Below, piece after piece: positions 27,542-37,150 of a DNA stretch of 64,000 bases. Within the stretch, counting starts at the first letter, position 1. Each line of letters starts with the position of its first letter. The stretch is from contig NZ_FOQO01000002.1 of the NCBI RefSeq assembly GCF_900113765.1, forward strand, positions 186,001 to 250,000. Direction: 5' to 3'. This DNA comes from Parapedobacter indicus. Its GTDB lineage: Bacteria; Bacteroidota; Bacteroidia; Sphingobacteriales; Sphingobacteriaceae. Under the pieces are notes generated by a model, which made no database searches, was not told the DNA's origin, and worked only from the letters and a program-made list of their open reading frames with translations. The position numbers and the translations under genes are program-made.

Positions 27542-29335
27542 TCGCGCAAAATAATCGGTTAGGGCACCCACCTGTTTCTCATTAAGCACCTCCCGGAGCT
27601 GCTCGGGGGGTGCTTCCTGTATCTTTTTCACCGACTTAAAAGCCTTCAACAATTTCTCTGCGGTCGTACGGCCAATGCCGGGAATATTTTCGAGCTCCGT
27701 GCGGAAGGTCTTCAGGCTCCGCTGCTTCCGGTGGAAGGTAATCCCAAACCGGTGAGCCTCATCGCGGAGGTGTTGGATCACTTTCAACGTTTCGGACTTC
27801 TTATCGAGGTACAGCGGATACTGATCACCGGGATAATACAACTCCTCCAGCCGCTTAGCAATACCGATGACAGTGACCTGCTTATCAATGCCCAGTAGCT
27901 TCAGGCTCTTCAACGCGGAAGACAGCTGGCCTTTCCCGCCGTCGATGATGATCAGTTGGGGTAAGGTCTGCCCTTCATCAATCAGCCGTCTGTAGCGCCT
28001 ATGCACCGCCTCCTCCATGGTGGCAAAATCGTTAGGCCCCTCAACGGTTTTTACATTGAAATGCCGATAGTCTTTCTTCGAAGGCTTGGCATCCCTAAAC
28101 ACCACAATGGCCGATACGGGATATTTTCCCTGGAAATTGGAATTATCAAAGCACTCGATATGACGGGGCAGCACGTTCAGTCGTAGGTCTTTCTGCATCT
28201 GGGTCAAGATGCGCTCCGTTTTCAACTCAGGATTCAGCTTCTCATACTGATTGAGCCGCTCCTTCTTGAAATACAGGGCGTTTTTAAACGACAAATCCAA
28301 CAGGTTCTTTTTCTCGCCCTGTTTTGGAACGGTAAACCGAAGGTTGTCCGTTTCAATATCAAGCGCAAACGGAACAATGATCTCCTTCGAAGTGCTGTTG
28401 AAGCGGCTGCGGATTTCCGGGATAGCCAAACTCAGCAGCTCGGCGTCGTTTTCATCGAGCCGCTTTTTCAGTTCGACGGTCTGCGTTTGGATAATAACGC
28501 CATTCATAACCTTCAGGTAGTTGACAAACGCATAGCTTTGGTCTGACGCGATACTGAACACATCCACGTTGGTAATGGAGGAGTTAACCACGGTGGATTT
28601 ACTCTGGTACCGATCCAACAGGTCCAGTTTATTCTTCAGGTGGTGTGCGTATTCAAAATTCAATTCGGCCACCGCTTTATCCAATTGAGTTTTCAACCGC
28701 CGGATGACCACGCCAATCTTGCCGTTTAGGATATCACGGATATCGGCGAGACTTTCTTCATAGTCGGCTTCCGTTTGATACGCCTCGCAAGGCCCTTTGC
28801 AGTTACCGATCTGATATTCCAGGCAAACTTTGAACTTACCCCTGCTGATGTTCTCCGGTGTAAGGGCCAGGTTGCAGGTACGCAGCGGATACAGCTCCCG
28901 AATGGTATCCATGATGGCGTGCATCATTCCAACAGAAGCATACGGACCAAAATACCGCGATCCGTCCTTGATATATTTACGCGTGGGGAAAACACGGGGA
29001 AAACGCTCATTTTTGATAACAATCCAAGGGTATGTCTTGTCATCCTTGAGCATGACATTATACCGCGGCTGGTGTTTTTTGATCAGGCTGTTTTCAAGTA
29101 GCCAGGCATCGATTTCCGTATCGACAATGGTGAAGGTAATGCGATTGATCTTACGTACCAGCACCCGGGTTTTTCCATTGAGTTGACTGTTTTTGATGAA
29201 ATAAGAACTCACCCGGTTTCGGAGATCCTTGGCCTTGCCAACATAGATAAGATCTCCGTTCGCATCCCAGTATTGGTAGATGCCCGGTCGATGTGGTATT
29301 TCTTCAAGCGCCTTGCGGTAGTCAAATTTGGTCAT
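27530..29335 (-). CDS. uvrC: Excinuclease ABC subunit UvrC
   Basis: This is the nucleotide excision repair nuclease that makes both incisions around a lesion bound by UvrB. The order is an N-terminal GIY-YIG nuclease domain (GIY at 18-20, YVG at 31-33), a UVR motif near 200-235 for UvrB contact, the RNase H-like C-terminal nuclease domain (with ECFDNSNFQG and the VVFRDAKPSKKDYRHF stretch), and tandem helix-hairpin-helix motifs (IPGIGRTTAEKLLKAF). I use the ATG at 29335, which gives 601 aa; an in-frame ATG five codons earlier is possible. It lies 24 bases after the PBP1A gene on the same strand, so the two may share a transcript. Confidence 0.96.
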   Translation of the reverse strand: MTKFDYRKALEEIPHRPGIYQYWDANGDLIYVGKAKDLRNRVSSYFIKNSQLNGKTRVLVRKINRITFTIVDTEIDAWLLENSLIKKHQPRYNVMLKDDKTYPWIVIKNERFPRVFPTRKYIKDGSRYFGPYASVGMMHAIMDTIRELYPLRTCNLALTPENISRGKFKVCLEYQIGNCKGPCEAYQTEADYEESLADIRDILNGKIGVVIRRLKTQLDKAVAELNFEYAHHLKNKLDLLDRYQSKSTVVNSSITNVDVFSIASDQSYAFVNYLKVMNGVIIQTQTVELKKRLDENDAELLSLAIPEIRSRFNSTSKEIIVPFALDIETDNLRFTVPKQGEKKNLLDLSFKNALYFKKERLNQYEKLNPELKTERILTQMQKDLRLNVLPRHIECFDNSNFQGKYPVSAIVVFRDAKPSKKDYRHFNVKTVEGPNDFATMEEAVHRRYRRLIDEGQTLPQLIIIDGGKGQLSSALKSLKLLGIDKQVTVIGIAKRLEELYYPGDQYPLYLDKKSETLKVIQHLRDEAHRFGITFHRKQRSLKTFRTELENIPGIGRTTAEKLLKAFKSVKKIQEAPPEQLREVLNEKQVGALTDYFARLST

Positions 29336-29359
29336 GTCAGCTTTCAGCACATCTTCAAA

Positions 29360-31603
29360 TCAGAATCCGAGCCGATCGTCCAGTTGTTCCTCTTCCTCGC
29401 CGAAGAATTGCTGATATTTGCTGCAATCCAATTCGCGGGTAAGCCCTCCTTCTGGCAACGGAAAATCGTCTTTGGTATAATGAAGCGTGGTATCGGCGTA
29501 CACTTTTTGCATGTACAAGGCAAATACAGGTAGGGCAGCTTGCGCTCCCTGACCTTCAGCCATTGACGCAAAGCTGATGCCTCGGTCTTCGGCGCCCGTC
29601 CATACGCCACTCACCAACTCGGGTGTGATGCCAATAAACCAAGCGTCCGCATTATCATTCGTTGTACCTGTCTTTCCGCCCATGGGAGCCGTCAGGTTAT
29701 AGCGCCAACGCAACCTACCACCGGATCCGCCATCCACGACGCTTTTCAACATATCCACCATGATGTATGCACTTTCACTGTTCAACACCTTGGAAACGCG
29801 GGGTGTCTTCTCATAAATCGGCATTCCATTTTTATCCTCGACTCGTAAGACGTAGGTAGGCTCTACCCACACGCCATGATTCACAAATGCTGAATAGGCT
29901 CCTACCATATCGTACACGGACGCCTCGTATGCACCCAATGAAATAGACGGGTATTCGGGCACATCCGAGGTAATCCCCATCCGTTTTGTCAGCGTAGCCA
30001 CCGCTCTCGCGCCCACTTCATTAACCATGTAAGCAGTCGCGAAATTCTGCGAATTTGCCAGCGCCCGGCGAAGGGTAATTGGGCTTCCTACAGATTCGCC
30101 GCGGGGCGTCCACGCATACGGACCACTACCGATGGTCAATGGCACGTTGGGAACTTGAAAGCAGGGCGAAAACCCGTTATCGATAGCTACTGCGTACGTG
30201 AAAGGCTTGGCCGTAGATCCCACCTGGCGAGTTCCCATCTTTACTTGGTCGTACTTGTAATGCTCGAAATTGACACCCCCTACCCATGCACGGACGTATC
30301 CGGTCTGCGGTTCCATCGACATGAAGGAATTCCTAAGAATCAGTTTATTGTATCGGATCGAATCCATCGGTGTCATGGTGGTATCTTTATCCCCATCCCA
30401 TGTAAAAATCGTCATCGGCACCGGTGTGTCAAAATCTTTTTTAATCTCCGCATCTGATTTACCGGCTTGCTTCAGCATCCGGTAACGATCGGACCGCTTC
30501 ATACCCATCTCCAGCAATTTCGCTTTATCGCCTCGGAACGGATCCCGGGTTTTCCACTGCCTGTCAAACGAAGCCTGTACGGTCTTCATCCACTCTTTCT
30601 GTGCTTCTTCCGCATAAGACTGCATTTTCGAGTTAATGGTTGTATAAATCTTCAGCCCATCCCGATCCAAGTCCCAAGGGGTTCCGTCGGCCTTCGTGAT
30701 GGATAGCTCATTAAACTGACGCTGGATTTCACGTTTCAGCACGGCCCTGAAATAGGGAGCAGGTCCGCCGCCATACTTTGAAATGCGCATATCTAGCACC
30801 AGCGGTTCTTTTTGTAGTTTCAGCGATTCTTCGCGTGTAATAAAACCCTCACTACGCATGTTTTCAATCACCACATTACGTCTACGGATCGCATTCTGTG
30901 GGTATCGCACAGGCGAGTAAATACCTGGTCCCTTCAACATACCCACCAAAATGGCCGCTTGTTTGACATCCAATTTATCTGGAGTTGTATTGAAATAGGT
31001 ACGGGCTGCCGATTTGATACCATACGTGTTGTAAGCGCCGAAATCCACCGTATTGAAGTACATCGTGATAATCTCTTCTTTGGTATAATTACGTTCAAGG
31101 CGTACCGCAGTAATCCACTCCTGAAACTTTTGGATAATGCGTTTGCCCGTGCTTCGCGCACGTCCTTCAGAAAAGAGATTAAGGGCAAGCTGTTGCGTAA
31201 TCGTACTGGCACCCTGACGTTTCCCGATCAGATTATAGAAAATAATGGTAAACGTACGACGATAGTCAATGCCTGAATGGCGATAAAACCGCTTATCTTC
31301 CGTGGCAATAAGTGCTTGTACCAGGTTCGGCGACAACTCGTTATAGCGCACATTCGAGCGATTCTGTACAAAATAGGTACCCAACACCACCCCATCGTCT
31401 GAGATGACTTCGGATGCGAGGTTACTTTTGGGGTTTTCCAGATCACGAAAAGTGGGTAGCTTACCAAATAGTCCAACACCTACGCTGAAAATAAATAAAA
31501 AGCCCAATAAGATCAATCCAATAAGCACCTTCCAGAACGTGCGGGTATAGCGTTTAGTGTCTTCTGTCGTTAACGTATTCTTTTTCTTTACTTGTTTACT
31601 CAT
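29360..31603 (-). CDS. Class A penicillin-binding protein 1A (glycosyltransferase/transpeptidase)
   Basis: This bifunctional enzyme polymerises and cross-links peptidoglycan. A membrane helix lies at about 24-45. The GT51 domain (about 70-245) carries the catalytic Glu102 in ATEDKRFYRHSGID, plus GASTITQQLALNL. The transpeptidase domain has the active-site STAK box at Ser463-Lys466, SQN at 518-520 and KTGTT from Lys644. All key residues are present, and 747 aa is normal for Bacteroidota. It lies 23 bases after the SprE-like lipoprotein gene and 24 before uvrC, all on the minus strand, suggesting one operon. Confidence 0.95.
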   Translation of the reverse strand: MSKQVKKKNTLTTEDTKRYTRTFWKVLIGLILLGFLFIFSVGVGLFGKLPTFRDLENPKSNLASEVISDDGVVLGTYFVQNRSNVRYNELSPNLVQALIATEDKRFYRHSGIDYRRTFTIIFYNLIGKRQGASTITQQLALNLFSEGRARSTGKRIIQKFQEWITAVRLERNYTKEEIITMYFNTVDFGAYNTYGIKSAARTYFNTTPDKLDVKQAAILVGMLKGPGIYSPVRYPQNAIRRRNVVIENMRSEGFITREESLKLQKEPLVLDMRISKYGGGPAPYFRAVLKREIQRQFNELSITKADGTPWDLDRDGLKIYTTINSKMQSYAEEAQKEWMKTVQASFDRQWKTRDPFRGDKAKLLEMGMKRSDRYRMLKQAGKSDAEIKKDFDTPVPMTIFTWDGDKDTTMTPMDSIRYNKLILRNSFMSMEPQTGYVRAWVGGVNFEHYKYDQVKMGTRQVGSTAKPFTYAVAIDNGFSPCFQVPNVPLTIGSGPYAWTPRGESVGSPITLRRALANSQNFATAYMVNEVGARAVATLTKRMGITSDVPEYPSISLGAYEASVYDMVGAYSAFVNHGVWVEPTYVLRVEDKNGMPIYEKTPRVSKVLNSESAYIMVDMLKSVVDGGSGGRLRWRYNLTAPMGGKTGTTNDNADAWFIGITPELVSGVWTGAEDRGISFASMAEGQGAQAALPVFALYMQKVYADTTLHYTKDDFPLPEGGLTRELDCSKYQQFFGEEEEQLDDRLGF

Positions 31604-31626
31604 TCTATGTCGTTAATACTAAGTAC

Positions 31627-34491
31627 TTACTCACTCGTTCCTTCGTTCTCTTGCTCCCAATAAATAGCATGGTAATCATCGATTTTATCAAAATCAGATA
31701 ACGTGCCAAAATTGCTTTCAGTAATCACAAATGTGTTATAATAGTCTGCTGGAATTTTCATAATGTCTGGCAACACGGGCAAAATACGGCGCTCATAAAG
31801 ACTGGCTTGTTCATAGGTATTGAAGGGGCCTATGTAAACCAATTGATTTTCACCGTTCACCACTTTGAGTTGGTGACTGATTGCCGCTCCCGAATATCGC
31901 GCACGGTTGAATTGGCCAAGGCCAAAGCGGGAAGGCGCCAGGTTAATACGCTCGCTCGTCACATTAATAACAAAATAATAGGTAGCCGAATCTGGCAACA
32001 ATTCCAGGTTTCGGTACGTATTGGGGCCGATCTCGCCAACGTCAGCCGTCCGGGCCAGCTGCTGCCGTGTAATGCCGCCGCCACTTTCCAACGTTCCGCT
32101 TGTCCGTATACCGGTTTGAATCGCCGCACCAACCGCCAATTCCCGACGTGGCCTTGGCCGGTCCGGTCCCCGACGGATCACCAACTGCGGCCACAACGTA
32201 ACGGTTGGTTCGTCCACAAACCGATCCCTAGCCGCTTCGATACCCTGCAATGCATACACCCTGCTCGACAATGTATCCCGGTTAGCTTCGATAAATGCCA
32301 GATGTTGTGTAGCTAAAGGAGTAACCAAACTGTCTTCTGGAAATTCTCTCACCAGTTGCAACAACGCATTTTCAAACGTATCCAAACCAGCTATCCTCCC
32401 CACAGCCAGTGCGCGGAGATAAGCCAGTTGGCTGCGTATCTGTTCCCTTCCCTGCCCCTGTTCCAGAATATCAGTCACTTCTTCTACCACGTCTGTGTAC
32501 CGCTGTTCGGTGTAGCGGGTGTAGATTTCTTCATAGGCTTGATCCAGTACCCGCTTTTGCTGTTCAAGCTTGGTCAGATACAGGGGATCTCGCACCAGGT
32601 TGCTGTACAAAGACTGAGGAAATTCGGCCAACAGTTTTTCCCGATATTCCGTTGCCCGCTGTTCATTCACATCTGTGTACAACCGATACAAATTATAATA
32701 GAGAAGCGCCGCTTCCTTCGTATCGGGATAGCGTTCCAGCAATGATTCATAAACTTCCGCCGCCGCCTTATTGTCCCGCAAATCATCCCGATAAATAGTA
32801 CCCACACGAAGGAGGGCATCGTGTATCTGGCTGTTTGACAACGTCATTTCCTCTTCCGTATCCGGCAGGGCAAGCAAGTAGTGCTCGCGAAGCTGAGCCG
32901 CCCATGCGGCGCTGTCAACCACCGCCGTATCTGGCAATGCAGCAGCCTGCTCTTCCCTGCCCGCTGGGTTGCTGGCATTCACCTGTGCACCACTGCCGGC
33001 CATATCACTGAAGCGCCAGTTATCCCGAAGCTCGCGGTTGCCCCACTTCCGCCGGAATTCAGCTTGTCCCATTCCCATCGCATCGGGATTATTGAAATAG
33101 AACCGGTTGTCGGTATAGGAGGCCGTCATACCGCGGAGGTCATCAAAGGGGGAACGCCGGTCCGATCGTACGTTCGCAGCCTGCTTTACTTCTTCTTTCG
33201 CCCGGATCTGTGCATAAGCCCGCGCGACGATACTGTCCATTGCCACCTGGCGCTGCCCGTCGTCCAGCCCAGCCAGGTATTGAAGGCTGTCTTGATAGGC
33301 AATGATGCGGAGCTGTCCGATCAACTCATCTAAATTGGCGATTTTGCGTTGAACCGCTCCCGCATCCGGAAAGTCCGTGGGCAGCGACATTCCCACACTG
33401 TCGTAATACAGCTTTGCGATTTGATAATCCGCTCGTTCAAAATGGTGATCTGCCAACCTGAGATAAGTCCGGGCGGTTTGATAGCGGTTGTCAGTAGATT
33501 CCCTTAAAGCCCTTTCGTAGTTAACGAGGGCTTCCGACAAATTGCTATCTGCGTAGAAAACTTCGCCAATCTGGTAGTATATCTGATCCCTAAATGCTGT
33601 ATTTTTTCCGTCCCGCAGCATACGTCGCAGCAAACGTACGCGCTCATCCGGCGAAGCATTTTCAGCGGTAACCAAAAAAACACGGTTCAGCCCTGCGTGA
33701 AAAGACATTTCATAGGGCGCATTGCTTTTCACCACCCGGCTGTAATGACCATATGCCTCTTCCCTACGGTCATGCTTCTGGAGTAACTGTCCCAATAGGA
33801 AATGCCAACGGAGTTTGGTCGGTTTATGCCTGGTATGGTCCAGCGCCTGCTGCAACATCGTAATCGCCGATGCTTCATCGTGGGTCAATAGGTAGTATTT
33901 TGCTTGCGTGGCAAACGCAAGGCCAACCGATTTTTTCTCCGTCTCCAAACCCGCAAATACAGTATCCAATACCAGCCCCGCCGCTGTAAGATTTCCCAAC
34001 TGCATGAAAGAACGCGCTTTCCAAACCAGTGCCGCTTGCCGGTATTCGGGCATATCAGCAAATGTATTGGCTACATAGGAGAAAAACTCCACGGCGTTGT
34101 AATAGTTCTCTTTCAGGTAATTGGCCTTTCCGGTGAGTAAATAAGCTTCGTTAATATACTTACTTTTTTCTTTTCTGTTAATGATATCCAATGCTTTACC
34201 GATCACTGAATCCATGAGCGGCGTATTAGCGGAGGCTGTCGCGTCAGTAGGCTCAATCAATACCGGAAGCAACTGCTGATAGTTGTCACGATAGGAAGCA
34301 AAATTCTCCCGTTCCACGTCGTCGATAATCTTGCGTCCGTGATACACAATGTTGTACCGGGCAGTGAGATTTTGCATAAGATCGTACTCCTGCCCACCGG
34401 CGTCTTTTTTTAGCGAACAGGCCACAGCCATACACGATAACAGCGCCAACGCCATTACACGAAGAAAATATTTATTACCTTTCAATGCCAC
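31627..34491 (-). CDS. TPR-repeat lipoprotein of SprE/PorW type
   Basis: This 954-aa lipoprotein (Cys25 in MAVACSLKK) is rich in tetratricopeptide repeats. It begins with a segment typical of the SprE/PorW group (NLTARYNIVYHGRKII, then SKYINEAYLLTGKANYLKENYYNAVEFF). Several TPR units follow up to about residue 720. A C-terminal domain (about 840-950) with YFVINV and FNRARYSG is also seen in SprE. In gliding Bacteroidota, SprE/PorW links the type IX secretion outer-membrane parts to the motor. GldJ-like and GldB genes elsewhere in the window fit that. The assignment rests on my reading of layout and motifs, so a generic TPR lipoprotein remains possible. It is divergent from the M23 peptidase gene. 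Confidence 0.65.
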   Translation of the reverse strand: MALKGNKYFLRVMALALLSCMAVACSLKKDAGGQEYDLMQNLTARYNIVYHGRKIIDDVERENFASYRDNYQQLLPVLIEPTDATASANTPLMDSVIGKALDIINRKEKSKYINEAYLLTGKANYLKENYYNAVEFFSYVANTFADMPEYRQAALVWKARSFMQLGNLTAAGLVLDTVFAGLETEKKSVGLAFATQAKYYLLTHDEASAITMLQQALDHTRHKPTKLRWHFLLGQLLQKHDRREEAYGHYSRVVKSNAPYEMSFHAGLNRVFLVTAENASPDERVRLLRRMLRDGKNTAFRDQIYYQIGEVFYADSNLSEALVNYERALRESTDNRYQTARTYLRLADHHFERADYQIAKLYYDSVGMSLPTDFPDAGAVQRKIANLDELIGQLRIIAYQDSLQYLAGLDDGQRQVAMDSIVARAYAQIRAKEEVKQAANVRSDRRSPFDDLRGMTASYTDNRFYFNNPDAMGMGQAEFRRKWGNRELRDNWRFSDMAGSGAQVNASNPAGREEQAAALPDTAVVDSAAWAAQLREHYLLALPDTEEEMTLSNSQIHDALLRVGTIYRDDLRDNKAAAEVYESLLERYPDTKEAALLYYNLYRLYTDVNEQRATEYREKLLAEFPQSLYSNLVRDPLYLTKLEQQKRVLDQAYEEIYTRYTEQRYTDVVEEVTDILEQGQGREQIRSQLAYLRALAVGRIAGLDTFENALLQLVREFPEDSLVTPLATQHLAFIEANRDTLSSRVYALQGIEAARDRFVDEPTVTLWPQLVIRRGPDRPRPRRELAVGAAIQTGIRTSGTLESGGGITRQQLARTADVGEIGPNTYRNLELLPDSATYYFVINVTSERINLAPSRFGLGQFNRARYSGAAISHQLKVVNGENQLVYIGPFNTYEQASLYERRILPVLPDIMKIPADYYNTFVITESNFGTLSDFDKIDDYHAIYWEQENEGTSE

Positions 34492-34522
34492 TATTTCTTA
34501 GCCGATGTGCCGTAAAATTGAA

Positions 34523-34530
34523 TATCTTTG
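34523..34530 (+). promoter_or_regulatory. Candidate -7 promoter element for the M23 peptidase gene
   Basis: TATCTTTG matches TAnnTTTG exactly and lies in the divergent spacer, about 95 bases before the peptidase start. No good -33 TTG is visible at 19-21 bases, so the call is tentative. Confidence 0.4.
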
Positions 34531-34625
34531 CCGGGAATACACACGCAAAAGTATCAATTTATTTTGAGACTTCGTGCGAAACAGCGAAACTGCGATTTTG
34601 CGAAACCGCATAAAAAGAGGCATCA

Positions 34626-35510
34626 TTGGCTAAACAAAAAAGTAAGCTTGCTAAAGCGCTCAATTCGCGCTATAAGTTAGTAGTTCTCCAAGAAGAAACC
34701 TTTGAAGAAAAAGCGACTTTTACCGGCAAATTATGGTATTGGCTTACCGGTACCATCTCAGCTGCTGCCCTATTGATTATCTTCACCGTTGTTCTCATCC
34801 GGTCTACGCCCTTGCGCGAATACATCATCGGCTCGTCGCTGAACGCCTACGATCGTGGCAGACTCATTGCTGCTTATGCCCGTATCGATTCCATGGAGCA
34901 GGTGGCCCACGCAAACGACATTTACCTCACCAATCTCCGGAACGTGCTTGGCGGAACGGCTGGAGAAACCCTGGAAGAAAGTAACCAACAAGCTACCGAA
35001 CGAAGCAAAACCAAGGCGGCCGCTCCGACAATCCCTGAAAAAGGGCTCTCGGAAGATGAGTTGGCATTGCGTGAATTGGTCGAATCCGGCGCACCGTACG
35101 ATCTCCCTGAAAATCATACCAATGCCCGCACCGGCATTTCTTCTTATACCTTTTACAACCCGATCAAGGGTATAATCAGCTCCAGTTTCAGCGCTAAAGA
35201 GCAACACTACGCGGTAGATATTGCTGTTAAACTGAATGAACCGGTACGTGCTACCTTAAGCGGGCATGTGGTGTTTGCTTCTTACACACCTGAAACAGGT
35301 TACGTCGCCATTATCCAGCATGGCAATAATTTGCTATCACTTTATAAACATTGCGCTTCGATTATCAAAAAAGTTGGTAGTTTTGTACGTGGTGGGGAAG
35401 TAATCGCCTTTGCAGGTGATACAGGAGAGCTGAGTACCGGTCCACACCTGCATTTCGAGTTGTGGTACAATGGCAATCCGGTAAACCCCACCGATTACAT
35501 TGCTTTTTAA
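34626..35510 (+). CDS. M23-family (LytM) membrane-anchored peptidoglycan peptidase
   Basis: This inner-membrane protein has 294 aa, a short cytosolic start, one membrane helix (about 37-58), a periplasmic coiled-coil-like stretch (about 75-130) and a C-terminal LytM domain. The zinc ligands are visible as His and Asp in HYAVDI and as the GPHLHFEL motif. It should cut peptide cross-bridges or regulate an amidase. The start is a TTG codon with AGAGG about eight bases upstream; no in-frame ATG lies before the membrane helix. It is followed within 36 bases by a bactofilin gene, a pairing known to act together in cell-shape control. Confidence 0.9.
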   Translation: MAKQKSKLAKALNSRYKLVVLQEETFEEKATFTGKLWYWLTGTISAAALLIIFTVVLIRSTPLREYIIGSSLNAYDRGRLIAAYARIDSMEQVAHANDIYLTNLRNVLGGTAGETLEESNQQATERSKTKAAAPTIPEKGLSEDELALRELVESGAPYDLPENHTNARTGISSYTFYNPIKGIISSSFSAKEQHYAVDIAVKLNEPVRATLSGHVVFASYTPETGYVAIIQHGNNLLSLYKHCASIIKKVGSFVRGGEVIAFAGDTGELSTGPHLHFELWYNGNPVNPTDYIAF

Positions 35511-35545
35511 AAAACATCTATCATAGTTATTTAAACATCATCAGC

Positions 35546-35977
35546 ATGTTTATAAACAAGAAAAACGAAAAACCACAGGAACCACGGGGAAGTAGTTTCA
35601 ACCTGATTGCACAAGGCACGGAAATTACCGGCGATGTTAATACCACTGGCGATCTGCGTATCGATGGCCAAATACAGGGAAACGTCTCCTGCACAGCCAA
35701 GCTAGTCATCGGAGAAGAAGGGAAAATTTTGGGCAACATCGATTGCCATTCCGGTGAAATTTCAGGTGCGGTTAAGGGGCAGATTGTCGCGAAGGAAGTC
35801 CTTCAATTGAATCGCTCGGCGTCGATACAAGGTGATATTGAGGCCACGCGCTTCATTGTCGAAGATGGTGCTTCCATTAAGGGGCGGTGCACGACGAGTA
35901 AAAGTCTGGGTCTGCCTAGTCACCTACCCGATGTGAAGCTCATTGCCTATGAAAAACCCAAAGCGATCGCTGAATAA
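35546..35977 (+). CDS. Bactofilin (polymer-forming cytoskeletal protein)
   Basis: Bactofilins polymerise without nucleotide into filaments that place cell-wall enzymes. The central region (about 20-120) is a right-handed beta-helix of short repeats such as GTEITGDVNTTGDLRIDG and GNIDCHSGEISGAVKG, flanked by a short N-terminal tail (MFINKKNEK) of the kind that binds the membrane. The total is 143 aa. I chose the ATG at 35546 over an upstream GTG that would overlap the peptidase gene. Adjacent to an M23 peptidase, it probably localises that enzyme. Its 3' end overlaps atpI by 29 bases. Confidence 0.93.
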   Translation: MFINKKNEKPQEPRGSSFNLIAQGTEITGDVNTTGDLRIDGQIQGNVSCTAKLVIGEEGKILGNIDCHSGEISGAVKGQIVAKEVLQLNRSASIQGDIEATRFIVEDGASIKGRCTTSKSLGLPSHLPDVKLIAYEKPKAIAE

Positions 35978-36173
35978 TGCGTTGGGAAAATACGCCTATT
36001 TTACGGGAGTAGGTTTCCAGATGCTTGCCATTATCGGCCTGTTTACGTATATCGGATATCGTATCGATCAATCCCGTAATGCAGAAAGACCGATTTGGAC
36101 GGCGTTGTTTGCCCTGGTCGGCGTGTGTATCAGCATTTATACGGTCATACGGGCAGTCACCCGAAGGAAATAA
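35949..36173 (+). CDS. AtpI-like F0F1-ATPase assembly/Mg transport protein
   Basis: This small inner-membrane protein of 74 aa has two helices (about 17-38 and 49-70) and the conserved GYRIDQ stretch with charged residues between the helices. It belongs to the ATPase_gene1/AtpI group that normally heads the ATP synthase operon and helps c-ring assembly. I use the ATG at 35949; a TTG two codons earlier is possible. It overlaps the bactofilin gene, a coupling common in Bacteroidota. Unusually, no atpB or other synthase gene follows; the next gene is convergent with only a 3-base gap. Confidence 0.85.
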   Translation: MKNPKRSLNNALGKYAYFTGVGFQMLAIIGLFTYIGYRIDQSRNAERPIWTALFALVGVCISIYTVIRAVTRRK

Positions 36174-36176
36174 CGC

Positions 36177-37139
36177 TCAATCACCCAGGGAAAATCGCCT
36201 GGATATCGTAAATCCCCATCGGAATTGCCCGTTGGTCCACGACGAGGTGGTTTCCGGTATGTATTGCATTTCCTGAATCGCTGTTGCATTGGTAAAATTG
36301 AGGTTGAATACATGGCCACCGGTTTCGATTTCCAGTCCGATACCCAATGGATTATATAGCGCGGCGATGGCATCTTCATACCTTTCTTTGCTTGCCGTTG
36401 AACGAAAGGGAAGAAAATAATCCATCACCAGCGCCATACGCCTACTCACTTTCAATCGTCCTCCTATCCCCATGGCAAATAAGTCATTGGCTCCATCGTA
36501 ACTGGCAACGGTATTGCGGCGAATGTAGGTAGGATGAAGTGCCAATGAGAAATTCGTACCAAACTTCCGGGCAATGATCAGCTGCCCCACAAAATTGAGC
36601 CGATCTGAAAATTGTCGGTAAGCGGTGGCTGCCGCTGCATCCTGCTCGTCTGCACGCACGCCCGGAATGGTCATCGTGGTATAAACGGTCAATGAAAGTG
36701 GCATTTTTCCGTCGACCGTCTGCCGCAGCAATCGGTATTTCAGGTTTGCTTCGTATAGCTGGGATACCTGAGTAGCCCCCTTGGCGCGCGCAATCCCTAC
36801 GTTGAACCGATCGGTAATACCGTATTCAAAGCCGATTTTGATATCCATGGAGTTGTCCAATCCGAAAAAATTCCGGGCACCGCCATTGGCTCCGGCAATG
36901 TCGCCAAACCGGTGATCAACCTTGAAATCAAGTTCGTGCTTGTGGATGGTTTCGGGCGACTGGCTATTGATGATCCGGGTGGTTTTAAACGTTGCTTCCA
37001 CTTCGCGGGGGGCTGCGGCCAGGGTATCATCGGCCAGGGCATCCTCCAGATCAGTCTGTGCCGAAAGGGGCAGGCAAACCGCCTGCAATGCGATGAAGAA
37101 GAGTAGTGTGATGCGTGTGCAAATAGTGATGTGCTTCAT
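36177..37139 (-). CDS. DUF5777 outer-membrane beta-barrel protein
   Basis: The 320-aa exported protein has a signal peptide ending near PLSAQ (about residue 27), then alternating hydrophobic strands and a C-terminal aromatic strand (GQFRWGFTISRRFSLGD), as in outer-membrane barrels. The conserved core HELDFKVDHRFGDIAG and NFFGLDNSMDIKIGFEYGITDRFNVGIAR marks the DUF5777 family. The function is unknown. It is the last gene of a four-gene minus-strand run with YceI, a c-type cytochrome and a repeat lipoprotein, so a role in an outer-membrane or periplasmic redox or lipid-related process is possible (inference). Confidence 0.85.
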   Translation of the reverse strand: MKHITICTRITLLFFIALQAVCLPLSAQTDLEDALADDTLAAAPREVEATFKTTRIINSQSPETIHKHELDFKVDHRFGDIAGANGGARNFFGLDNSMDIKIGFEYGITDRFNVGIARAKGATQVSQLYEANLKYRLLRQTVDGKMPLSLTVYTTMTIPGVRADEQDAAAATAYRQFSDRLNFVGQLIIARKFGTNFSLALHPTYIRRNTVASYDGANDLFAMGIGGRLKVSRRMALVMDYFLPFRSTASKERYEDAIAALYNPLGIGLEIETGGHVFNLNFTNATAIQEMQYIPETTSSWTNGQFRWGFTISRRFSLGD

Positions 37140-37150
37140 AACGTGTTTCG

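Noticed and set aside
32356..32745. Plus-strand frames opposite the SprE-like TPR gene
   Set aside because: Long frames opposite high-GC repeat genes are expected; the TPR pattern clearly marks the minus strand as coding.
36150..36200. Continuation of an ATP synthase operon after atpI
   Set aside because: The next gene on the plus strand begins only at 39093 and is a sigma factor; no atpB, atpE or other subunit sequence appears.
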